Shown: in pieces, positions 1 through 7,617 of the stretch
Layout of the letters: every line of letters begins with the position of its first letter
Position numbering within the stretch: position 1 is the first letter of the stretch
Assembly: GCA_009995705.1 (NCBI GenBank)
Contig: JAADBR010000090.1
Location: forward strand, 1-17,465
Reading direction: 5' to 3'
Source of the DNA: Microcystis aeruginosa W13-11
GTDB lineage: Bacteria > Cyanobacteriota > Cyanobacteriia > Cyanobacteriales > Microcystaceae
DNA: 17,465 bases
Notes under the pieces: model-generated
Told to the model about the DNA's origin: nothing
Seen by the model: the letters and a program-made list of their open reading frames with translations, nothing else
Databases searched by the model: none
Program-made: the position numbers and the translations under genes

Positions 1-744
1 TTCGATACCTTGTTCAATACCTTGACGCATCCAACTGGTGGTAATTTGCATAACTCCCTCCTGTACGGGTTGACTAAATGTGCTAATCTCTTCTTGAAAT
101 TGTATCTCTTCCACTGGATTTAGATTGAGATATGTATCAATAAATCCAGAAATTAATTGCATTCTCGCCGCATCTAACCTTAAAGTGATTAACAAGCGCA
201 GGCATTCCGCCTTAACCTTAGCTCGCTCTTTCTCGGCAATGTTCATCTTCGCCATCAAAGCTGAAGCAACTGGATTCTGCTGATTGAGAAAATCTCGCCA
301 ATTTAATCGATTTAATTGCACTACTTGATAGTTAAATTCTAATACCTTAAAATCGGGAAAATCGACTACATATTGACTAATCGCTTCTGTTTTTGGCTTT
401 GGGTAAGAAAAAATTACAATGGGATAAATCGGTAAGACAAATTTCTCATGAAAGCGAGCAAAATAAGTAAACATTCGCCGATTAAACCACTTTCGCGAAC
501 TTTCCTGCGCCTCTACATGAATCAGAAAAAAAGATTCTTTTCCTCGAAACTTAACCTGTGCGACTAAATCGCTTTCATGTCTTTCTCCTTCCGTGACATC
601 GGTAAATACTTCTTTGTCTAAAAAAGTAATCGAGTCCCTATCTAAATAATCTATCAATTGAGGAAAAAATAACTCGATAAATTCGACAAAAAAGGTGGAG
701 ATTAATTCCTTAAATAAGCGATCATGGTCAATATTATTAGTCAT
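1..744 (-). CDS. Rpn-family PD-(D/E)XK nuclease/transposase-like protein, partial (N-terminal 248 residues)
   Basis: The reading frame opens at the ATG at 744-742 and runs without a stop to the window edge, so the C-terminus is missing. The start reads MTNNIDHDRLFKEL. A DLVAQV strand followed by FFLIHVEAQ (about residues 71-90) matches the D and E-x-Q positions of the PD-(D/E)XK nuclease fold of the Rpn (recombination-promoting nuclease / putative transposase) family, which is highly amplified in cyanobacteria. The middle has the family's usual RRMFTYFARFHEKF and YPIVIFSYPKP stretches. The visible end, RQGIEQGIE, is the beginning of the glutamine/glycine/isoleucine/glutamate repeat that often forms the tail of these proteins. 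The biological role in cyanobacteria is not established; E. coli Rpn proteins promote RecA-independent recombination and have DNase activity. The family assignment is by motif recognition and I am fairly sure of it; the function is open. Confidence 0.8.
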   Translation of the reverse strand, partial: MTNNIDHDRLFKELISTFFVEFIELFFPQLIDYLDRDSITFLDKEVFTDVTEGERHESDLVAQVKFRGKESFFLIHVEAQESSRKWFNRRMFTYFARFHEKFVLPIYPIVIFSYPKPKTEAISQYVVDFPDFKVLEFNYQVVQLNRLNWRDFLNQQNPVASALMAKMNIAEKERAKVKAECLRLLITLRLDAARMQLISGFIDTYLNLNPVEEIQFQEEISTFSQPVQEGVMQITTSWMRQGIEQGIE

Positions 745-1123
745 GTAATGTCATCTTAACTAATCTGAGCGATGAATGACTGCTCTTCTCCATTATATTC
801 TGAAAAGTCGGTTTTGGCAACGGATTGTTATGACCTCATCCCCTTAACCTACAGCTATTGCCAAATTCGCCCAAAATCTATCAGATTGAGCTAAATCGAA
901 CAAAACATCGTCAACAGCAGGAAGGCTCGGCAAAAGGGTAGAAGTTATGACATTGACTGGAAAGGTTTGTTGCTAACAGTTTTAGCCCAACAATTCCCAA
1001 TTTTTCAAGGGTGCTATCACAAAAATTAACATTTATTACAAGAAAACAGGTTTCTCGTAATGTTCACTACCCGATGAAATTGCTATGGTAAAATGTCCAT
1101 AATAGACAAGAGAGAATTTACTT
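745..1123. other. Intergenic stretch between divergent genes, repeat fragments
   Basis: No convincing gene is seen in these 379 bases. They separate the minus-strand nuclease-like gene from the plus-strand antitoxin gene, so promoters for both should lie here. The stretch holds a half copy of a palindromic repeat at 1041-1057 (AGAAAACAGGTTTCTCG, compare the full hairpin at 1885-1917) and, near 830-850, a short tract (gacctcatccccttaacc) resembling the start of the GC-rich repeat at 1791. These look like decayed copies of dispersed cyanobacterial repeats. Confidence 0.5.
1084..1101 (+). promoter_or_regulatory. Candidate autoregulatory operator of the antitoxin-toxin pair
   Basis: A small inverted repeat, TATGG at 1084-1088 and CCATA at 1097-1101, sits 23 bases before the antitoxin ATG and overlaps AT-rich hexamers that could be a -10 box (CATAAT at 1098-1103). 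Antitoxins of this kind commonly repress their own promoter by binding a short palindrome. The arms are only 5 bp, so this could be chance. Confidence 0.25.
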
Positions 1124-1336
1124 ATGAGTGTAGACGACGATATTTACAAAATCGTGAAATCAATGCCTGAAGATCGAGCGAATAAAATTTTGGATTTTGC
1201 CAAGTTTTTACAAGCTAAACCAGAGTTAGAAGATAAGCCATTAGATTTCCGCGATGCGGCGGGGTTGGGACAAGAAATGTGGCAATCAATTGATGTAGAT
1301 GCTTATATTCCGCAGGAGCGATCATCATGGGAATAG
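1124..1336 (+). CDS. Antitoxin-like protein of a VapBC-type pair (DUF2281-like)
   Basis: This 70-residue protein begins MSVDDDIYKIVKSMPEDRAN and continues into a predicted helix (KILDFAKFLQAK), which resembles the small DUF2281/VapB-like antitoxins of cyanobacteria. The C-terminal half is acidic and short, as expected of a toxin-neutralising tail. The gene overlaps the following PIN-domain toxin gene by 10 bases (toxin ATG at 1327, this stop TAG at 1334-1336), the usual arrangement for translational coupling of an antitoxin with its toxin. The antitoxin frame is intact although the toxin frame is broken, so it may now be a solitary antitoxin. The pair assignment rests on gene order and the PIN motifs downstream; the exact antitoxin family is less certain. 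Confidence 0.75.
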   Translation: MSVDDDIYKIVKSMPEDRANKILDFAKFLQAKPELEDKPLDFRDAAGLGQEMWQSIDVDAYIPQERSSWE

Positions 1337-1761
1337 TTTTACAACCTGAAAATATTGTATTTTTAGATACGGCTCCTTTTATTTACTTTTTCGAGTAACA
1401 TCCCATCTTTTTTCCTTATATGGAAAAGTTATTTTATGATGTCTCCATTTATCAGGTTAAGGTTATCACTTCGATGATCACTTTTATCGAAATTGTTACC
1501 CATCCAGCAAGGATAGGTAATCAGGAGTTGGTAGAACAATACCAGACATATTTCACCCGTTCGAGCCAAATTACTCTGTTACCAATCGATTTATCTATTG
1601 CTGATGAGGCGATCGCTCTTCGTACCCAATACACTCTCAAAACACCCGATGCGATTCAACTGGGAACAGCGATCGCATATTCAGCAACCTACATTATCAC
1701 TAATGATAGGCAATGGAAACAGTTAACTCCTCAAAATGTATTGCTAGTAGATGAAATGTAG
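1327..1761 (+). pseudogene. VapC-like PIN-domain toxin with in-frame stop at codon 24
   Basis: Read from ATG 1327, the first 23 codons give MGIVLQPENIVFLDTAPFIY followed by FFE, then TAA at 1396-1398, and the same frame continues as HPIFFPYMEKLFYDV to the natural stop at 1759-1761. Ignoring the stop, the product is 143 coded residues, the normal size of a PIN-domain ribonuclease. The four acidic active-site positions are all present: D14 (FLDTAPF), E55 (FIEIVTHP), D108 (TPDAIQL) and D127 (ITNDRQW). The nonsense codon separates D14 from the rest, so a restart at ATG 1420 would make 113 residues lacking one metal-binding aspartate. A single G-to-T change in an ancestral GAA would explain the TAA. 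Intact toxins of this kind cleave RNA. The product is probably inactive unless the stop is read through or is a sequencing error. Confidence 0.85.
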
Positions 1762-1803
1762 CGAATCAGTTCTGAAAATGAATGATTTGACCTCTCCCCC
1801 TAA

Positions 1804-1828
1804 CCCCCTCTCCTACGAGGAGAGGGGG
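1804..1828. repeat. GC-rich hairpin repeat
   Basis: CCCCCTCTCCT at 1804-1814 and AGGAGAGGGGG at 1818-1828 form a perfect 11-bp stem with the 3-base loop ACG. It lies 42 bases after the toxin stop codon and could end transcription, but there is no T run after it. The surrounding text (gacctctccccctaacc) is typical of dispersed cyanobacterial repeats. Confidence 0.7.
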
Positions 1829-1884
1829 AATTGCGACTCCTGCGAGGAGATGGGGAACTACACTGATAACTGTTAACTATTATC

Positions 1885-1917
1885 AGAAAACGGGTTTCTC
1901 GAAGAAACCCGTTTTCT
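1885..1917. repeat. Perfect 14-bp-stem palindromic repeat
   Basis: AGAAAACGGGTTTC at 1885-1898 pairs perfectly with GAAACCCGTTTTCT at 1904-1917 around the loop TCGAA. The left arm recurs with one change as AGAAAACAGGTTTC at 1041-1054, followed there by the same TCG, so this is a dispersed element rather than a one-off terminator. It has no T run on either side. Confidence 0.75.
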
Positions 1918-2393
1918 AAATAAAGGCAATCACTCTCCCCAATTCATAATTTTCCTCTCCTCTATCATACTTTGTGCTTTTTGTCAAAAAAACTTTTTTT
2001 TTGCAATAAAACTACACAAAAAAAAGATCATCGTTGTGGGTGAAAATGACTGATTTACCCGTCTTAATTAGGATCACCTTCTAGGTGTGGCAAGGGTTTC
2101 AACCATTGCTGCCCAAAAAAGCACAAAACAACCCATTCTGAAATTCTATCAAATCGCTGTAACCATGATAACGTCGTTGTTAAATAAAAATATTTCTCAA
2201 TTAATTCTTAAGAATTTATAAATATTGCGAAATGTTAATTTAAATATTCTCAAGTTTTTGCGGTCAATAAATAATTTTTACTTATCTTTGTCGGAAAATA
2301 GAACTCCCGCAAAAATCCAACATCTACCATGGAGTCAGTTATCAGTTCACTGAGAAAACTCCCCACACCCCACACCCCAGTTATTAAACGAAG

Positions 2394-5063
2394 ATGAAAG
2401 AATCATGGCGAGAACGTCTGAATATCTCTCGAATAGCGATTAATGCCCCGAGGTTAACCATTGCTTTCTGGTTAGCGGTGGCCATGGTGGGAATTTTGGC
2501 TTTTAGTTCCCTAAAATACGCTCTTTTCCCCGATATCAGCTTTCCAGTCGTAATAATTAACGCCCAAGCCGATTTAGCTACTGCCATCACCACGGAACAG
2601 CAATTAACTAAACCCCTAGAAAATCCTCTTTTCTCTCTCCCTGGTCGTCGTGATATTTCTTCGACTACTTCCGCCGGACAGTCAGTAATCAGCATTTTCT
2701 TTAAAATTGGTACAAATTTAGACAAGGCCACCGCAGCAGTTAAACAGGCTATCTCGCAAGTCCCTTTACCCCCTCAAGCTACCACAGAAGTTATCCCCGT
2801 TGATTTAAATGAGTCGGCAACAGTCACCTATGCGCTGGTGCCTGCCCTGAGCCAAGTCGAAGGGAGTGAGCAGAAAACTCTAGACGAATTAAGCCAAATC
2901 GCCCAAGATAATTTAATTCCGCCCTTAAAAGCTCTGCAAGGTACGGCTAAAGTTAATTTACTCGGTCAAGGTACAGTTGGGGAAGATAATCCCCATAAAA
3001 GCTTAACCCGACCATTGCCCACACTGGTGCGCTTTAATGGCCGAGAAGCGATCGCAGTGCAGGTAATCAAAAAAGGTGCCGCCAATAGTCTCGAGCTGGC
3101 CGCGGCCGCAGAAAAACTGGTGAAAGACATAGCACAAAAACTGCCAGATGTCAAGATAATTTTAGCTGAAACCCAAGCGGAATATATTCGCGCTGCCCTA
3201 CAAGGCACGATCGATGATTTACTTTTGGCAGTTTTGCTGTCGGTGCTGGTGATCTTGATATTTTTAGGCAGTTTCGCCGCTACAATCATTTCTGCTCTGG
3301 TTATCCCCCTATCTCTCTTGGGGACTTTCATTATCATGGCCATCTATGGGTTTAATCTGGAAACCCTGACGCTGCTGGCTCTCGCTTTGGTGATTGGCAT
3401 TGTCGTGGATGATGCGATCGTGGATGTGGAGAATATTTCCCGTTTAATCGACGCGGGGGAAACCCCGAAAAATGCGGCACTCAAGGGGACAGGGGAGATC
3501 GGATTAGCTGTGACTGCTTCGACTTTAACCATTGTTGCCGTGTTTATACCCGTGGCTTTTATGGGGGGTGCGGTGGGACAGTTTTTTCAACCTTTCGGTT
3601 TAACTGTCTCAGCTGCGGTGATTTTTTCTCTGTTGATCGCCCGAACTTTATCGCCCGTTTTGGCAGTATATTGGCTGAAACCGCAGTCACAGGCAAAAAT
3701 GACGAAACAAAAGCGACTGGTTGAGAACGCCTATCGACGGCTCTTAAACTGGTCATTGCGTCATCGTTTGCTGGTTATTGCTATTGCCCTAATTACCTTT
3801 TTGGCGGGTATTGCCCTGGTTCCTTTTATTTCCAGGGGATTTATTCCCCGACTCGATCGCGGCGAGTTTAATCTAGTTTATACGTCTCCTTTGCCGAAAA
3901 TAACGCAAATTAGCCCTAATAAACCGACGGCTAAGGGTTCTAGCGATAGTTTCGCTTGGATTTCCCAGTTAGCGAGTTCTCCGGAAAGTTTTCTCCTGCG
4001 TCGCACTATCCGGGATGGCAGCAAATTAGAAGCGCCGATTTTGCGGGATGGGGAAGTGGAATCGACTTTTCTGATCGCCGGTTTACGCGGTGAGCCGAAT
4101 CGGGGCAAAATTCACGTTACACTGAAGAGCGATCGTAAATCTCACACCAGTGCGGTGCAGCAACGGATTCGGCAAATTTTACCGCCAATTAGAGGGGTGA
4201 ATGTCAGTGTCGAGGACATTCCTTTTGTACAGACGGAAGCGGAAAAGCCGATCCAAATTGCGATTAAAAGCGATAATTTGCCGCTATTGCGCGATAGTGC
4301 CGAGAAATTGCGGGTTGAGGCCGCTAAAATCGCCGGTTTGAAGGATATTTCCCTATCATCTAGATTAAATGAGCGGGGGGATTTTTTGGCGATCGAGCGT
4401 TTAAATGGTCAACAGGCGATTTTTCTTAGTGCTAATCTCAGTCTGGATTTAGGATTAGAAGATGCGGCGATTAAAATTGAAGGGATTCCTTTACCGGAAG
4501 GGATAACTTTACAGCGTTGGGGTACTTCTTCTCAAAGTAGCGATGTTTTGGGCAGTTTTGGTCGCACTTTAATCCTAGCGACAATTTTAATGTTAGGGGT
4601 TTTATGGTTATTATTCAGAAGACTGTTAGAAACTATCGTCATCGCTTTATGTTTACCGTTAGCGATTGTGGGGGCAATGTTGGGGTTATTGGTAACGGGT
4701 AGTGAGTTTAGTATGATTTCTCTGATCGGGTTTATCTTCCTCTTAGGATTACTGGATAAAAACGCTGTGTTATTGCTAGATTATACTAACCAATTACGTC
4801 AACAGGGTTGGAGTCGGGAGGAAGCGGTTTTAGAAACGGGAATGATTAGGTTAAGACCGATTTTAATGACCACTTGTTCGACAATTTTAGGCATGATTCC
4901 GATCGCTTTGGGATTGGGAACCGGTGCGGAATTGCGGCAACCCATGGCGATGGTAATTGTGGGAGGTTTAGTCACTTCTTCCCTGTTGAGTTTAATTGTT
5001 GTGCCTGTGTTATATCTAAGTTTAGAGGATGTGTGGAACCAGATTAAAGCCAGTCAAAAGTAG
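2394..5063 (+). CDS. RND-family transporter permease lacking docking subdomains
   Basis: This 889-residue inner-membrane protein belongs to the AcrB/HAE1-type resistance-nodulation-division family, proton-driven exporters that work as trimers. One membrane segment lies at about residues 20-42 (with LFPDISFP just after it), five between about 270 and 425, one near 460-480, and five near 725-880. The proton-relay acidic pair in TM4 is D339-D340 (VVDDAIVDVEN), and the TM10 lysine is K789 (LLDKNAVLLL). AcrB-like pumps have about 1,030-1,050 residues. Here the strand ending GTAKVNLLG (183-191) is followed almost directly by RFNGREAIAV (213 on), and GLKDIS (648) by ERLNGQQAI (668); in AcrB these places flank the two docking (funnel) subdomains. 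No membrane fusion protein or TolC-like gene is adjacent. Residues 151-157 (ALSQVEG) come from a short repeat inserted in frame. The substrate is unknown. Confidence 0.85.
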   Translation: MKESWRERLNISRIAINAPRLTIAFWLAVAMVGILAFSSLKYALFPDISFPVVIINAQADLATAITTEQQLTKPLENPLFSLPGRRDISSTTSAGQSVISIFFKIGTNLDKATAAVKQAISQVPLPPQATTEVIPVDLNESATVTYALVPALSQVEGSEQKTLDELSQIAQDNLIPPLKALQGTAKVNLLGQGTVGEDNPHKSLTRPLPTLVRFNGREAIAVQVIKKGAANSLELAAAAEKLVKDIAQKLPDVKIILAETQAEYIRAALQGTIDDLLLAVLLSVLVILIFLGSFAATIISALVIPLSLLGTFIIMAIYGFNLETLTLLALALVIGIVVDDAIVDVENISRLIDAGETPKNAALKGTGEIGLAVTASTLTIVAVFIPVAFMGGAVGQFFQPFGLTVSAAVIFSLLIARTLSPVLAVYWLKPQSQAKMTKQKRLVENAYRRLLNWSLRHRLLVIAIALITFLAGIALVPFISRGFIPRLDRGEFNLVYTSPLPKITQISPNKPTAKGSSDSFAWISQLASSPESFLLRRTIRDGSKLEAPILRDGEVESTFLIAGLRGEPNRGKIHVTLKSDRKSHTSAVQQRIRQILPPIRGVNVSVEDIPFVQTEAEKPIQIAIKSDNLPLLRDSAEKLRVEAAKIAGLKDISLSSRLNERGDFLAIERLNGQQAIFLSANLSLDLGLEDAAIKIEGIPLPEGITLQRWGTSSQSSDVLGSFGRTLILATILMLGVLWLLFRRLLETIVIALCLPLAIVGAMLGLLVTGSEFSMISLIGFIFLLGLLDKNAVLLLDYTNQLRQQGWSREEAVLETGMIRLRPILMTTCSTILGMIPIALGLGTGAELRQPMAMVIVGGLVTSSLLSLIVVPVLYLSLEDVWNQIKASQK
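2845..2864 (+). repeat. 20-bp repeat unit inside the RND gene
   Basis: CCCTGAGCCAAGTCGAAGGG lies within the coding frame, read as ALSQVEG (residues 151-157), between YALVP and the helix EQKTLDELS. The same unit occurs twice in infB (10206-10225 with one change, and 10748-10767). It is related to the intergenic tGAGCTTGTCGAA units at 6537-6867. Confidence 0.85.
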
Positions 5064-5069
5064 CTAATT

Positions 5070-6494
5070 TTACCGTTTTGGCTTCTGATTGCTATAGAGT
5101 CGTTTGAATTCTTTTTGTTGTTGATTATGATCGACAATTGGCTCAGGATAACCACAACGATGTCTTTCTAAACGGGGGATTTTCCCGGTTACTAAATATT
5201 CCGTATCTACGGAGGCTAATTCCGGCAACCACTGACGAATATATTCCCCTTCTGGATCGAATTTTTGTGTCTGACTAGCGGGGTTAAAAATTCTTAAGGG
5301 TTTCGGATCCATGCCACTAGAGGCACTCCACTGCCAACCACCATTATTAGCGGCTAAATCGCCATCAAAAAGTTTCTGCATAAAGTATTTTTCGCCTTTT
5401 TGCCAGTTAATAATTAAATCTTTGGTTAAAAAACTCGCCACGATCATGCGACAACGATTGTGTATCCATCCCGTTTCATTTAATTGTCGCATCGCCGCGT
5501 CAACGATGGGATAGCCGGTTTTTCCCTGGCACCAAGCTTGAAAATGTTCTTCGTTATCCTCCCAGGGAAAATGACGAAATTCTTTTCTATAAGCACCGAC
5601 CGCCAATTCTGGGAAAAAATAGAGACAATGCTGGTAAAATTCCCGCCAAGCTAACTCTTGCTGCCAAGTGATAATACTATCTTTTGCTTCCTGAGCGCGG
5701 CAATTTTCTAATAACTCTAGGGTTGCCGTCCAAATCGTGCGAATGCCAATCGCCCCAAATTTTAAGGCGGCACTCAAGCGCGAGGTGCCATCAAAAGCGG
5801 GAAAGTTACGATCTTCTTGATAATTGTTAATAACCCCTTGACAAAATTCTTCTAATCTGCTATGAGCGGCTTTTTCTCCGGGGGTGAGGGGTAAGGGGTT
5901 TTGCCAAGTAAAACCTAAATTTTCTAGGGTTGGTAAATTAATAGTTTCTGTGAGTTTCTCCCCCTCATTTTCGTCTAGTCCTTGCAGGTTTTCTAGGGTT
6001 GTGGGGCTGGCTTTGGCTAATTGGCTCCAATTTTTCCAAAAAGGAGTATATACGGTGTAGGGGCTTTTTGAGAGGGTGAGGACTTTTCCTGGAGCGTGGA
6101 GAAGTTGATCCCAAAAGGTTTCCACCTCAATCCCTTTTGTTTGTAAAGCGGCGATTACCTGTTGATCTCGTTGACGCCCATAGGGTTCGATATCGAGGTT
6201 AAAAAAAACTGCTTTTGCCGATAAATTGCCGGCTAAGTTGACGAGTGTTTGACTGGGATTGCCGTGAATAATCAGTAATTGACTACCTTTTTGGCGATAA
6301 TTTTTTTCTAATTCCTCTAGACAACCGAGGAGATAGGCAACTCTAGCAGGGGCGATATCATCCCCTTCTAAAATAGCAGGATCGAGGCAGAAAACCCCGA
6401 TGATTTTCGGACTACGCTCCCTAGCTTTACTCAGTCCAATATTATCCGAGAGACGTAAATCGCGACGATGCCAGAAAAGGATTAGATTTGACAT
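5070..6494 (-). CDS. phrA: Deoxyribodipyrimidine photolyase (class I CPD photolyase)
   Basis: This 474-residue flavoprotein would split cyclobutane pyrimidine dimers in UV-damaged DNA using blue light. The N-terminal antenna-binding alpha/beta domain starts [15 protein letters not shown] (residues 4-18). The helical FAD-binding domain carries [22 protein letters not shown] with GYP at 327-329, GWIHNRCRM, and NNGGWQW at 383-389 followed by [13 protein letters not shown], all hallmark cofactor and DNA-contact regions of class I photolyases. The length is normal (about 470-490). Cyanobacterial enzymes of this group typically use an 8-HDF antenna, which cannot be proved from sequence alone. The gene converges on the RND gene with only six bases between the stop codons, and no terminator is visible there. 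Cryptochrome is the alternative, but the motifs favour a repair enzyme. Confidence 0.95.
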   Translation of the reverse strand: MSNLILFWHRRDLRLSDNIGLSKARERSPKIIGVFCLDPAILEGDDIAPARVAYLLGCLEELEKNYRQKGSQLLIIHGNPSQTLVNLAGNLSAKAVFFNLDIEPYGRQRDQQVIAALQTKGIEVETFWDQLLHAPGKVLTLSKSPYTVYTPFWKNWSQLAKASPTTLENLQGLDENEGEKLTETINLPTLENLGFTWQNPLPLTPGEKAAHSRLEEFCQGVINNYQEDRNFPAFDGTSRLSAALKFGAIGIRTIWTATLELLENCRAQEAKDSIITWQQELAWREFYQHCLYFFPELAVGAYRKEFRHFPWEDNEEHFQAWCQGKTGYPIVDAAMRQLNETGWIHNRCRMIVASFLTKDLIINWQKGEKYFMQKLFDGDLAANNGGWQWSASSGMDPKPLRIFNPASQTQKFDPEGEYIRQWLPELASVDTEYLVTGKIPRLERHRCGYPEPIVDHNQQQKEFKRLYSNQKPKR

Positions 6495-6536
6495 AAAGTA
6501 AGGTGATGAGAAGATTATCAGGAGGAAGATTATTTT

Positions 6537-6557
6537 ACATTGAGCTTGTCGAAATGT
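6537..6557. repeat. Palindromic ACAT-TGAGCTTGTCGAA-ATGT unit
   Basis: This 21-bp unit has ACAT and ATGT ends around TGAGCTTGTCGAA. An identical unit occurs at 6837-6857. It is a member of the widespread CTGAGC(C/T)TGTCGAAG short-repeat family. Confidence 0.75.
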
Positions 6558-6637
6558 GGGGTACAGTTAAGAACAAATTCAATTCAAAAATACTCTTTCT
6601 GTCATTATAGGGCAGTGGATCAAGAATAATTGTCTAA

Positions 6638-6819
6638 TTGGGTGCATCTCATTTTTGTAAATCTACTGAGTTGGGATTTTTAAAGGGAAACTATCTTCAA
6701 TGTAAAGAATGTGGTCACTGAGCCTGTCGAAGTTTGGTCAACTGTTTGTGATCAATCCCACTAATAAAACCGTCTCTGACGAAACCAAACAATTAATTGA
6801 TCAACTCTTGCTCGGATGA
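6638..6819 (+). pseudogene. Decayed insertion-sequence fragment (IS1-type InsA-like), interrupted by a repeat
   Basis: Two reading frames give adjoining peptide fragments. The frame starting at 6638 (TTG) ends with LGFLKGNYLQCKECGH and stops at TGA 6719-6721, inside a CACTGAGCCTGTCGAAG repeat. The next frame (from 6709) continues after the repeat as GQLFVINPTNKTVSDETKQL and stops at 6817-6819. A zinc-ribbon-like CKECGH followed by a T-V-S-D-E-T-K-x-L-I-D helix resembles the N-terminal part of IS1-family InsA-like proteins of cyanobacteria. The rest of the transposase is absent and no terminal inverted repeats were recognised. The family assignment is from memory of similar proteins and is tentative; that it is a broken coding fragment is more certain. 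Confidence 0.4.
6716..6733. repeat. CACTGAGCCTGTCGAAGT repeat unit
   Basis: The unit sits exactly where the insertion-sequence fragment changes frame and supplies the TGA that ends the first half, suggesting it inserted into or replaced part of that fragment. It shares the TGAGC..GTCGAA core with the units at 6537 and 6837. Confidence 0.7.
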
Positions 6820-6820
6820 T

Positions 6821-6867
6821 TTTACATTGAGCTTTTACATTGAGCTTGTCGAAATGTGTCGAAATGT
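6821..6867. repeat. Nested two-arm tandem expansion of the palindromic unit
   Basis: The left arm TTTACATTGAGCT is tandemly duplicated (6821-6833 and 6834-6846), and the right arm GTCGAAATGT is tandemly duplicated (6848-6857 and 6858-6867), with a complete unit at 6837-6857 in the middle. The carbonic anhydrase frame begins inside it (GTG 6856). Confidence 0.85.
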
Positions 6868-6882
6868 GCTGAATTTAATCCC

Positions 6883-7616
6883 ATGTATAGACGAGAATTA
6901 CTGCAATTTATAGGCTCTCATGCTCTTTTTGGGGCTATTAATCCAGAATTTACTTGGAATTATCAAAATATTGACCATTGGGGCGAATTATCAACGAATT
7001 ATCGCCTCTGCACCACGGGAAAGCAACAAACACCGATCGATCTGAGTATAGTGACTGAAAAAGAGCTATACCAACCCACCTTTAATTATCGTCCTATACC
7101 CCTAAAAATTCGCCACAACAGTCATACAATCTTGGTTCAGACCGAAAAAGGTGGAAGTATGAGTTTTCACGGCGAAAACTGGGATTTATTGCAGTTCCAT
7201 TTTCATGACCGAGGGCGAACATCAGATTAAAGGTCAGTCTTTCCCTTTGGAAATTCATTTAGTGCATCGAAATGGGAAGGGAAATTTAGCAGTTGTGGGC
7301 ATCTTAGCCGAAATTGGCGCAAATAATCCCTATTTACCAACCATTTGGGATTATTTGCCCCAAGAACCTTCTCCTGAAATGATCATCCCCGATACCTGGG
7401 TCAATGCCGGGCTTTTACTGCCAGAAAATAGCGGTTTTTATGAATATCGGGGGTCTTTGTCCACTCCTCCGGTCTAGCGAGGATGTTGTCTGGTTAGTCT
7501 GGCAAAATGCGATCAAAATTTCTCCCCAACAACTGCAACAATTGGCTGCGATTTTTCCCCGTAGTGCGAGGAATATTCAACCCTTAAACGGGCGATCAAT
7601 CCTGCATTTTAGCTAG
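6883..7616 (+). pseudogene. Alpha-type carbonic anhydrase, broken by two +1 frameshifts
   Basis: Three consecutive frames together encode one alpha carbonic anhydrase, which would interconvert CO2 and bicarbonate in the periplasm. The first part has a twin-arginine-like start (MYRRELLQFIG), HWGELS, GKQQTPIDL, HNSHTI and WDLLQFHFH, which supplies two zinc ligands (codons 7198-7200 and 7204-7206). Where about nine bases for T-P-S are expected before EHQIKG there are ten (7207-7216), shifting the frame by +1. The second part has LEIHLVH with the third zinc histidine (7256-7258) and ends YRGSLSTPPV at a stop, because 7472-7475 has four bases where one cysteine codon is expected. The third part continues SEDVVWLVWQNAIKI to the stop at 7614-7616. 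Everything else aligns, so decay is recent. ATG 6883 is the likely old start; GTG 6856 lies in a repeat. Related cyanobacterial genes are called ecaA. Confidence 0.88.
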
Positions 7617-7617
7617 T

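Larger units (their letters stand above)
1762..2393. other. Non-coding, hairpin-rich and AT-rich stretch upstream of the RND gene
   Basis: I see no gene in these 632 bases. From left to right they hold a GC-rich hairpin (1804-1828), a smaller one (CTCCT/AGGAG, 1837-1849), a perfect 14-bp-stem hairpin (1885-1917), a homopolymer-rich A/T tract around 1976-2030, short inverted repeats around 2070-2115 (ACCT-TCT-AGGT; GGTT-TC-AACC), a very AT-rich segment around 2180-2285 that may contain the RND promoter, and a C-rich tract (cccacaccccacacccc) at about 2360-2380 ending close to the RND start. The mix suggests successive deposition of dispersed repeats. Confidence 0.5.
6495..6855. other. Repeat-laden gap between photolyase and carbonic anhydrase pseudogene
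   Basis: This gap holds the photolyase promoter region, at least four copies or part-copies of a tGAGC-TTGTC-GAA palindromic unit (6537-6557, 6716-6733, and the nested cluster 6821-6867), and a decayed insertion-sequence fragment (6638-6819). No intact gene is seen. The repeat cluster runs right into the first possible start codon of the broken carbonic anhydrase gene. Confidence 0.6.

Noticed and set aside
1420..1761. Independent 113-residue protein starting at ATG 1420
   Set aside because: It is in the same frame as the upstream toxin start and lacks the first catalytic aspartate; better explained as the 3' part of a gene broken by TAA at 1396-1398.
1780..1920. CRISPR-like alternation of repeats
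   Set aside because: The hairpins here differ from one another, have no regular spacing, and no cas genes are present.
7404..7616. Separate small gene of 70 codons after the carbonic anhydrase fragments
   Set aside because: From SEDVVWLVW onward it is the normal C-terminal part of the carbonic anhydrase, reached after a +1 shift; its own first residues are out-of-frame text.
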